A DNA stretch of 12,626 bases. Origin: DYHD01 sp037445375. Lineage in GTDB: Bacteria; Nitrospirota; Thermodesulfovibrionia; Thermodesulfovibrionales; Dissulfurispiraceae. Where the stretch lies: NCBI GenBank assembly GCA_037445375.1, contig JBBIKS010000069.1, forward strand, positions 1 to 12,626, written 5' to 3'. Each line of letters begins with the position of its first letter. The first letter of the stretch is position 1. The notes below the pieces were generated by a model. That model worked only from the letters and a program-made list of their open reading frames with translations, was not told the DNA's origin and searched no databases. A program made the position numbers and the translations under genes. Below are positions 7,199 through 12,626 of this stretch, piece by piece.

Positions 7199-8659
7199 TT
7201 ATGACCGATTCAATGTAACATAGAATTTCTTGCCGCCCCGATTTATAAAAAGTAAAACAGCGGAGTCGGACTTAATATGAGAAACAGCCTTATTAAAATC
7301 GTTTAGATTATTGATTCTCTGCCTATCTATTTCTTGAATAACATCACCTTTTCTTATACCGCTGTCTTCCACTAAGGAGCCGTGTTGAATTTTTACTATC
7401 ACAACCCCTTTCTCATCTCCATCAATTCTAAGCTGTTTTGCTATGGATGGATTTATATCCATAACAGTTATACCAGAAAGCGCATTAGCGTCGGTATTGA
7501 AAGTTTCCCCTGAAGAAGAACTCGGAATCATTTGAACTCCATCAGATGGCAATTCTCTAACGGTAATCATAATGTTCATCTCTTGTCCCTGCCTGAAGAT
7601 TTTTAGCTTAACCTGTTTGTTTATCTCGCTTTGAGCAACCATATTTCTGAGCAGGCTCGCATCCTTAATTTTTTTACCATTAAACTCAGTGATTACATCA
7701 CCCCTGATTAAGCCAGCAGCGTGAGCTGGGCCACCCTTGGCTATCTCGGTTATTAGAACTCCTTCGGCGATCTTCATGCCGAATTTTTGAGCAATTTCAG
7801 GGGTCAACTCCTGAATAGTAACACCTATCCACCCCCTGACAACCTTGCCCTTTTGTATCAACTGATCTATTACGCTTTTGACCATGTTGCTTGAGACCGC
7901 AAATCCAATCCCTTGATAACCGCCAGTCTTTGAGAATATTGCTGTGTTTATGCCTACTAACTCGCCCTTCATATTTACTAATGGTCCGCCGGAATTTCCG
8001 GGATTGATAGCAGCATCAGTTTGGATGAAATTTTCATAATCAGCAATTCCGACATCTGTCCTACCCATCGCACTTACAATCCCCATTGTTACAGTATTGC
8101 TGAATCCGAAAGGGTTGCCAATAGCAAGCACAAATTCCCCTACTTGCAGTGTGTCAGAATCACCCCATGTTAATACTGGAAGATTATTTGCTTCTATTTT
8201 TATTATCGCGATATCTGTTTTTGAATCTGAACCAACAATCTTTGCCTTGTAGCTCCTCTTATCAACAAACATGACCCTTATATCATCTGCCTTTTCTATA
8301 ACATGATTGTTTGTTACGATATAACCGTCAGACGTGACTATGACGCCGGAGCCGAGACTCTGCTCCTTCCACTTTTTTGACCTTCCGTCAGGGAATGGAT
8401 TAAGAAAATCAAATAATTCATCAAATGGAGCCCGCTGTTTCTGCATCGTCTTTGTGCTTGAGATATTAACAACAGCAGGGGAGACTGCCCCTACAATTTC
8501 AGAAAAAGCCTTGCTGGTCTCCTGAATCTGAGCAGGAACATGAGGCGTAAAGGGTTGATAATGCGGGGTTGTAGCCTTGCTCAAGAGGTAATAAGTTATG
8601 CCCCCAAGAAAAAAACCGACCAATAATAACGCAGGTATCCAAAATATCTTTTTATTCAT
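7199..8659 (-). CDS. degP: Do-type periplasmic serine endoprotease (HtrA/DegP/DegQ family)
   Basis: An envelope quality-control protease and chaperone that degrades misfolded exported proteins. The 486-residue protein begins with a short basic start and a hydrophobic segment (~6-26), either a signal peptide or an uncleaved anchor, so it acts outside the cytoplasmic membrane. The trypsin-like domain has the triad H119 (VTNNHVIEKA), D149 (SDSKTDIAIIKI) and S223 (NPGNSGGPLV). An LA-loop-like stretch (~75-98) is rich in F, P and charged residues. Two PDZ domains follow, at ~272-370 (GWIGVTIQEL...) and ~395-485 (GITVMDINPS...), as in DegP/DegQ. The start is seven bases after the selB stop with no obvious Shine-Dalgarno, suggesting coupling to the hisH-selB transcript. 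DegP and DegQ cannot be separated reliably from sequence alone; the loop is short, which leans to DegQ. Confidence 0.93.
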   Translation of the reverse strand: MNKKIFWIPALLLVGFFLGGITYYLLSKATTPHYQPFTPHVPAQIQETSKAFSEIVGAVSPAVVNISSTKTMQKQRAPFDELFDFLNPFPDGRSKKWKEQSLGSGVIVTSDGYIVTNNHVIEKADDIRVMFVDKRSYKAKIVGSDSKTDIAIIKIEANNLPVLTWGDSDTLQVGEFVLAIGNPFGFSNTVTMGIVSAMGRTDVGIADYENFIQTDAAINPGNSGGPLVNMKGELVGINTAIFSKTGGYQGIGFAVSSNMVKSVIDQLIQKGKVVRGWIGVTIQELTPEIAQKFGMKIAEGVLITEIAKGGPAHAAGLIRGDVITEFNGKKIKDASLLRNMVAQSEINKQVKLKIFRQGQEMNIMITVRELPSDGVQMIPSSSSGETFNTDANALSGITVMDINPSIAKQLRIDGDEKGVVIVKIQHGSLVEDSGIRKGDVIQEIDRQRINNLNDFNKAVSHIKSDSAVLLFINRGGKKFYVTLNRS

Positions 8660-8666
8660 AATAATC

Positions 8667-10559
8667 TTATTTTAACATGAACTTTCTTATCTCCCCAACC
8701 CTTAATGTTATTTTATTAGAATCAAGATATTCGAGCAGGGGAAGTGCATATTTACGGGTAGTATCCAGAATGTCCCTGAATTCGGCTACTGTCATTTGCT
8801 GTTTTTTTGAAAAAAACTGTCTCAGAAGTTCAATCATGCTTTCAAACTGCTGCTTTGTAATATACATTGAATCATTGACCCTGACAAGCAATCCAGATTG
8901 AGTAAGGAGTTTTAATATATCAGCAATATTCTTTTCACTGATTGATAGTTTTGCCGCAAGCTCATTCTTTAGCGAAGGCTGAAATCTTTCATTATTAATG
9001 GTTTGCAGTATCTTTGTCTTTATGTCTTCGAGTGAATCCGAGCTTGATATATTGAAATCCCTAAGTCTGATGATGTCTTTATCCAATGTTATCTCAGACA
9101 TTTGAGGGATTAGGCAAAAAATAGCCTCTGCACGGCTTCCCTCTGCCCTGAGGGCATATTTCAGTTCTTCCTTTGGTAGTCCGCTCTTTAGGGGATTTAG
9201 TTTGTGAAATTTGCCAAGCACTATTTTTAAATCCTCTTTAAAGGAATTTAAACTATCTTTGTGAAAAAAAATGTCCTGATTCTTTATGACAGTCCCTTTT
9301 TTTGTTAATTGCCCAATAGCAGCATTTATTTCTGAAATGCTTCCGTTTATCCATCCTTCAATTTCTGAAATCTTGTATCCATCATATTTTGCCCTTTTTA
9401 TTTTAGTCTCGATCTTTTGTGTAAGAGTTCCTTTATCGAACATGACTATATCATCTATAGCGGCGCCCCTCTTTCTTTTTGCCGGGTGCGGGTCTATTAT
9501 TTGTCCACCGCCAATCGTCTCAAGGGGCGAAAATCTTCTTATAATATATCTGTCGCCTGATAAAGTTATCACAGGGTCTTGAAGCCTATACTGGCAATAA
9601 CAAGACTCGCCGGGCATAAGCTCATCCCTGTCATAAAGAATTATCCTTGCTATAGTCTCTGATGTGCCTGTATAAAAATGGACAAGACCCCGGCTCTTTA
9701 CTTTTGGCGAGTCTGATAAAAGATCTAATTTAGCATCAACTGACTTAGTAGGAATGAATCGGCGGGGGACTACCACAACATCCCCTCTTTTGAGCTTATC
9801 TCTGTCAATTCCTTGAAGATTTATGCCTGTTCTCTGTCCCGCGTAAGCTTTTTCAACGCTTCTGCCATGAGTTTGAAGCCCCCTCACCTTGCTCGTGATC
9901 TCCGCAGGAAGTATCTCAACAGGGGCATCAAGGGTAATCGTTCCTGATATCACAGTCCCAGTTACAACCGTCCCGAATCCTTTCATAGTAAATACCCTGT
10001 CTATGGGCATCCTAAACAAACCATCTAAAAGTTTTGGTTTGACCGTGAGGGCAATATTTCTTATCTTCTCTTTCAAAAACTCGATATTATGTTCTGTTTT
10101 TGATGATACTGGGATTATATCGGCATTTTCAAGAAAAGACCCTTTTACAAATGTTTTTACATCATCCTTAACGAGATTAATCCAATCATCATCAACAAGG
10201 TCTGTTTTAGTGATTACGACAGCACCCGTTTTTATCTTCAATAATTCGCAGATAGCGAGATGCTCCCGGCTCTGGGGCATGATACTCTCATCAGCAGCGA
10301 TGACCATTAAAACAATATCAATACCGCCGGCGCCTGCCAGCATATTTCTTATGAGTTTCTCATGACCCGGGACATCAACAATCCCCACTGTAAGATCATC
10401 TGACGGGTAATAAAGACTGGCAAATCCTATATCTATTGTAATGCCGCGCTCTTTCTCTTCCTTAAGTCTGTCAGGGTCAGTACCAGTAAGAGCTTTGACA
10501 AGGGCGCTTTTACCGTGGTCAATATGTCCGGCTGTTCCTAATATTACGCTTTTATTCAT
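8667..10559 (-). CDS. selB: Selenocysteine-specific elongation factor SelB
   Basis: A GTPase that carries selenocysteyl-tRNA(Sec) to the ribosome at in-frame UGA codons marked by a SECIS hairpin. The 630-residue protein has G1 GTAGHIDHGKS (8-18), T41 in RGITIDIGF (38-46), G3 DVPGH (62-66), G4 TKTD (117-120) and G5 SSK (152-154). EF-Tu-like beta-barrel domains follow to about residue 350 (FTMKGFGTVVTGTV is the domain II signature). A C-terminal array of winged helices (~380-630) binds SECIS RNA, for example LKNELAAKLSISEKNIADILKLL and the final MTVAEFRDILDTTRKYALPL. That last segment is the typical SelB end. Its ATG shares one base with the hisH stop (TAATG), so the two are translationally coupled. 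No selA, selC, selD or selenoprotein gene is in the window. Confidence 0.96.
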   Translation of the reverse strand: MNKSVILGTAGHIDHGKSALVKALTGTDPDRLKEEKERGITIDIGFASLYYPSDDLTVGIVDVPGHEKLIRNMLAGAGGIDIVLMVIAADESIMPQSREHLAICELLKIKTGAVVITKTDLVDDDWINLVKDDVKTFVKGSFLENADIIPVSSKTEHNIEFLKEKIRNIALTVKPKLLDGLFRMPIDRVFTMKGFGTVVTGTVISGTITLDAPVEILPAEITSKVRGLQTHGRSVEKAYAGQRTGINLQGIDRDKLKRGDVVVVPRRFIPTKSVDAKLDLLSDSPKVKSRGLVHFYTGTSETIARIILYDRDELMPGESCYCQYRLQDPVITLSGDRYIIRRFSPLETIGGGQIIDPHPAKRKRGAAIDDIVMFDKGTLTQKIETKIKRAKYDGYKISEIEGWINGSISEINAAIGQLTKKGTVIKNQDIFFHKDSLNSFKEDLKIVLGKFHKLNPLKSGLPKEELKYALRAEGSRAEAIFCLIPQMSEITLDKDIIRLRDFNISSSDSLEDIKTKILQTINNERFQPSLKNELAAKLSISEKNIADILKLLTQSGLLVRVNDSMYITKQQFESMIELLRQFFSKKQQMTVAEFRDILDTTRKYALPLLEYLDSNKITLRVGEIRKFMLK

Positions 10560-11200
10560 TAATTGTTTTCACAAAATTTTTTAAAGCCATTTAGCACCTT
10601 GATGCCCAATTGCTGGCTCTTTTCAGGATGAAACTGGGCAGCAAAAATATTGTCCTTCCACACCATCGAAGTAAAATCAATCCCATAATCTGTCTTTCCA
10701 GCAATAATATCTTGATCTTCTGGAGATACATAATATGAATGGACAAAGTAAAAATAAGAGTTATCAGGTATTTCTGCAAAAATCGGGGGCTTATTAATGA
10801 ACCTTAGTGTGTTCCATCCCATGTGTGGGATTTTTAAAACGTTCTTTGCAGCCGTGTATGCCGTATCGCCAAACTTGAACCTCTGCACCTTTCCTCTGAA
10901 TATGCCCATTCCTTTACATAAGCCGAACTCCTCAGACTCCGAGAATAATATCTGGAGACCAAGGCATATCCCGAGATACGGTTTGCCTTTGGTAATCTCT
11001 GCCTTGATAATCTCCAGAAGATCCAGTTTATCAAGGTTTGCCATACAATCCTTGAAAGCCCCAACACCCGGCAAGACGATACCCCGTGAGGCTGAAATAA
11101 CCTTCGGGTCCAAAGTAACCATCACATCATCGCCGACTCTGCGAAAGCCCTTTTCAACGCTTCTTATATTACCCATACCATAATCCACAATTGCGATCAT
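10559..11200 (-). CDS. hisH: Imidazole glycerol phosphate synthase, glutaminase subunit
   Basis: Hydrolyses glutamine and channels ammonia to HisF, which makes imidazole glycerol phosphate and AICAR in histidine synthesis. The 213-residue protein is a class I glutamine amidotransferase: IVDYGMGNIRSV (4-15), LPGVGAFKDCM (43-53), the nucleophile C79 in YLGICLGLQILF, and H191 and E193 in FAAQFHPEKSQ. HMGWN (126-130) and YFVHSYYV (151-158) are HisH-specific. No hisF or other his gene is in the window, so the partner must be elsewhere. The gene begins 109 bases downstream of aroK, with GGAG at 11211-11214 (a rather long 10-base spacing), and ends one base into selB. Confidence 0.95.
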   Translation of the reverse strand: MIAIVDYGMGNIRSVEKGFRRVGDDVMVTLDPKVISASRGIVLPGVGAFKDCMANLDKLDLLEIIKAEITKGKPYLGICLGLQILFSESEEFGLCKGMGIFRGKVQRFKFGDTAYTAAKNVLKIPHMGWNTLRFINKPPIFAEIPDNSYFYFVHSYYVSPEDQDIIAGKTDYGIDFTSMVWKDNIFAAQFHPEKSQQLGIKVLNGFKKFCENN

Positions 11201-11278
11201 TTATTTTTTACTCCAAAAATGTAATTATCAGGACTTCGAGGTGATCTCAGCTGAATGCTTGAACCTGCAAGCCTTATA

Positions 11279-11308
11279 ATTCTACCAACTTTTTTCGAGA
11301 TAATCCAA
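11279..11308 (-). promoter_or_regulatory. Possible promoter of hisH-selB-degP
   Basis: In the aroK-hisH gap the minus strand carries TTGGAT (11303-11308), an 18-base spacer and TAGAAT (11279-11284), an acceptable vegetative sigma-type match. It would give a leader of roughly 70 bases. A 5-bp hairpin with stem GCTTG/CAAGC lies downstream in that leader. Confidence 0.3.
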
Positions 11309-11309
11309 C

Positions 11310-11813
11310 TTATTTTATGAGTTTTCTCAGTATTTCTGAGGCTATCTCCTTTGCGCTCTTGCCCTCAGTGCTTATTGTTATATCAGCATTTCTATAATAT
11401 TGCTCTCTGGAGCTTAACAACTCTTTAATTTTTTGCAGTGGATTATCAACCTGCAGCAGCGGTCTGTTATTGCTCTGTTGAACTCTTCTTAAGATAGTCT
11501 CTGCAGAAGCAGTCAGGCAGACGATCACGCCTTTTTTCTTCAAATTCTCAATATTGTTTTCCCTTAAGACAACCCCGCCGCCGGTGGATATAACAACGCC
11601 CTCCATCTCCGAAAGTCTCTCGATCATGTTAGATTCGATATCCCTAAAAAATGTCTCGCCATAATTTTTAAAGATCTCGGTTATGCTCATTTTTTGTTCC
11701 CTTTCTAACTCGCTGTCAGAGTCAATAAAATCAAAATATAGCTTTTCAGCCAATATCCTGCCGACCTCGGACTTGCCAGTCCCCATAAAGCCTGTAAGAA
11801 CAATGTTTTTCAA
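11310..11813 (-). CDS. aroK: Shikimate kinase (TTG start)
   Basis: Phosphorylates shikimate with ATP, the step before AroA, whose gene lies about 9 kb away on the same strand. The product from this start is 167 residues, normal for the family: MKNIVLTGFMGTGKSEVGR with the P-loop GFMGTGKS (8-15), FIDSDSELE (shikimate-binding Asp in the DxD), FFRDIE with the family Arg, STGGGVV, and a lid with RPLL after NN. The open frame extends nine residues upstream to another TTG at 11838-11840. The TTG at 11811-11813 is preferred because a near-perfect AAAGGAGG sits seven bases before it, inside that extension. The initiator is TTG in either case. A divergent thermonuclease gene lies upstream beyond a palindromic repeat. 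Confidence 0.94.
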   Translation of the reverse strand: MKNIVLTGFMGTGKSEVGRILAEKLYFDFIDSDSELEREQKMSITEIFKNYGETFFRDIESNMIERLSEMEGVVISTGGGVVLRENNIENLKKKGVIVCLTASAETILRRVQQSNNRPLLQVDNPLQKIKELLSSREQYYRNADITISTEGKSAKEIASEILRKLIK

Positions 11814-11820
11814 AAGAAAG

Positions 11821-11828
11821 CCTCCTTT
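11821..11828 (-). promoter_or_regulatory. Strong ribosome-binding site deciding the aroK TTG start
   Basis: The minus strand reads AAAGGAGG, seven bases before the TTG at 11811-11813. It is the strongest Shine-Dalgarno in the window and fixes a non-ATG start. Confidence 0.8.
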
Positions 11829-11877
11829 GAATTTCGCCAAAAACTCGATTTAGAAATCTTAAACCATTGACTTGCCA

Positions 11878-11953
11878 GTAATTGTGAGAACCCGAGGGGT
11901 TCGTTGAAATCTTATCGGAAAGGTAATGATTGCTTCGCCTTGCTCGCAATTAC
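11878..11953. repeat. 76-bp palindromic intergenic repeat, copy B
   Basis: The ends are near-perfect inverted repeats: GTAATTGTGAG on the left, and GTAATTGCGAG read from the opposite strand on the right (10 of 11). The centre again has GAAATCTT then ATCGG, as in copy A at 4616-4691, and the length is identical. It lies between the divergent aroK and thermonuclease genes, 64 bases before the aroK start and 74 before the nuclease ATG. Confidence 0.65.
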
Positions 11954-12013
11954 AACTTGTCTAATCAAGATTTGAGTGTCTATTTTTTTATTTTTTTATG
12001 CCGGTTAAGTTAC

Positions 12014-12019
12014 TATAAT
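12014..12019 (+). promoter_or_regulatory. Probable -10 box of the thermonuclease gene
   Basis: A perfect TATAAT ends eight bases before the nuclease ATG (12028), so transcription would begin almost at the start codon. There is no Shine-Dalgarno before the ATG, consistent with a leaderless message. No convincing -35 lies upstream, where only a T-rich run is seen. Confidence 0.45.
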
Positions 12020-12027
12020 ACCTCTTC

Positions 12028-12558
12028 ATGAAACAGCTTTATTATATATTAATATTTTTTTCAGTATTTTATTTCGGAACTGCAAATCTTTTTGCAATCA
12101 CAGGGGGCACGCCTGTTGTCATAACCGAAGTGCACGATGGTGATACTGTGAGCATTAGGACAAAAAGCCTGTTTGGAATCGCACTTAGTGTTGAAAAAGT
12201 AAGGCTCATCGGGATTGACGCCCCAGAAATAAAGCAAGAGCCATGGGGAAGAAGGGCAAAAAAACATCTCAAAAGACTAATTAATGAGAGCGGTGGTGTC
12301 GTATATTTAGAATACGACTTTGACAGACGGGATAGGTATGGAAGGATCCTTGCCCATCTCTGGGATAAAAAGGGCAGAATGCTTAATCAAAAGATGCTCG
12401 AAGACGGCTATGCGGTCCTTTACACAATACCCCCAAATGTAAAGTATGTGAACCTGTTTTCAGAAGCCCAACACAAGGCACGGCAAAATAGAGCCGGAAT
12501 ATGGGGCAAAGATGGGCTCAAAGAGACGCCAAAAAAATGGCGAGATATAAAAATGTAA
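12028..12558 (+). CDS. Secreted thermonuclease-like (SNase-domain) nuclease
   Basis: A Ca-dependent sugar-nonspecific nuclease of the staphylococcal nuclease family, probably exported. The 176-residue protein starts with a basic-hydrophobic signal peptide (MKQLYYILIFFSVFYF..., likely cut near ANLFA at 19-23). The OB-fold nuclease domain follows (~29-160): VHDGDTV (35-41) with metal-binding D39, VRLIGIDAPE (58-67) with R59, D64 and E67, and RDRYGR (101-106) with R106. These match the R35, D40, E43 and R87 set of staphylococcal nuclease. LNQKMLEDGYAVLY (119-132) and the final ARQNRAGIWG (151-160) are also family features. It is the only confident plus-strand gene and is divergent from aroK. It may degrade environmental DNA for nutrients, or be a stand-alone secreted protein; no partner is visible. 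Confidence 0.9.
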   Translation: MKQLYYILIFFSVFYFGTANLFAITGGTPVVITEVHDGDTVSIRTKSLFGIALSVEKVRLIGIDAPEIKQEPWGRRAKKHLKRLINESGGVVYLEYDFDRRDRYGRILAHLWDKKGRMLNQKMLEDGYAVLYTIPPNVKYVNLFSEAQHKARQNRAGIWGKDGLKETPKKWRDIKM

Positions 12559-12595
12559 AAATGGGGTCAGGTCCAATACTGTTCGGCATGGAATA

Positions 12596-12609
12596 TGCTA
12601 TTAATAGCA
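12596..12609. repeat. 14-bp perfect palindrome
   Basis: TGCTATTAATAGCA reads the same on both strands. It lies 37 bases after the nuclease stop, near the window edge. It could be an operator half of something to the right or part of a mobile-element end; nothing follows to decide. Confidence 0.4.
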
Positions 12610-12626
12610 GCAGAGAATTTCGATGT

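Noticed and set aside
9889..10365. 158-codon plus-strand open frame
   Set aside because: It lies wholly antisense to the conserved G-domain of selB, has no recognisable motif and is a shadow frame.
8667..10559. Selenoprotein with in-frame UGA in this window
   Set aside because: Every convincing gene here ends at a natural length with family-typical C-terminus. None appears interrupted by an internal TGA.
11198..11325. Minus-strand open frame across the aroK-hisH gap ending in the hisH ATGA
   Set aside because: About 40 sense codons with no ATG, GTG or TTG start in frame. It begins inside the aroK end, and the gap is more simply a leader region.

Overview
The window reads as the chromosome of an AT-leaning bacterium (roughly 40% G+C by eye). 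It carries core biosynthetic genes in compact minus-strand clusters. The mix of a class II EPSP synthase, a YacL-type PIN/TRAM membrane protein beside ispD-ispF, a Do-type HtrA protease and SelB fits a Nitrospirota- or deltaproteobacterium-like anaerobe. There is no rRNA or other taxonomic marker, so this is inference only. SelB implies that the organism decodes UGA as selenocysteine.

Layout from left to right. Positions 1-267 hold a start-less open frame and a clean Rho-independent terminator, both on the plus strand; they look like the tail of something lying to the left. cmk and aroA (268-2354, minus) overlap by 4 bases. A two-gene module (2476-4404, minus) encodes an SPPY-type DNA methyltransferase and a small PD-(D/E)XK protein, probably a type II restriction-modification system; it is visibly more AT-rich than its neighbours. 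A 343-base gap follows, with a 76-bp palindromic repeat. Then come ispF, ispD and yacL (4748-6912, minus), two of them MEP-pathway genes. The 286-base gap after that holds an 84-bp inverted-repeat-bounded element. Next are htrA/degP, selB and hisH (7199-11200, minus), nearly abutting, then aroK (11310-11813, minus) with a TTG start fixed by a strong Shine-Dalgarno. A second 76-bp palindromic repeat lies in the divergent gap before the only convincing plus-strand gene, a secreted thermonuclease-like protein (12028-12558).

Functionally, aroA and aroK supply two steps of the shikimate pathway, ispD and ispF two steps of isoprenoid synthesis, cmk recycles CMP, hisH supplies ammonia for histidine synthesis, SelB recodes UGA and HtrA handles envelope protein quality. 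Most of the window is housekeeping. The accessory signals are the restriction-modification module, the pair of 76-bp palindromes, the 84-bp element, an in-frame 7-bp tandem-repeat insertion in aroA, and possible mobile-element edges at both ends. I saw no convincing new multi-gene system. Several starts were moved from the longest possible frame (methyltransferase, ispD, aroK) on ribosome-binding-site or start-codon grounds.
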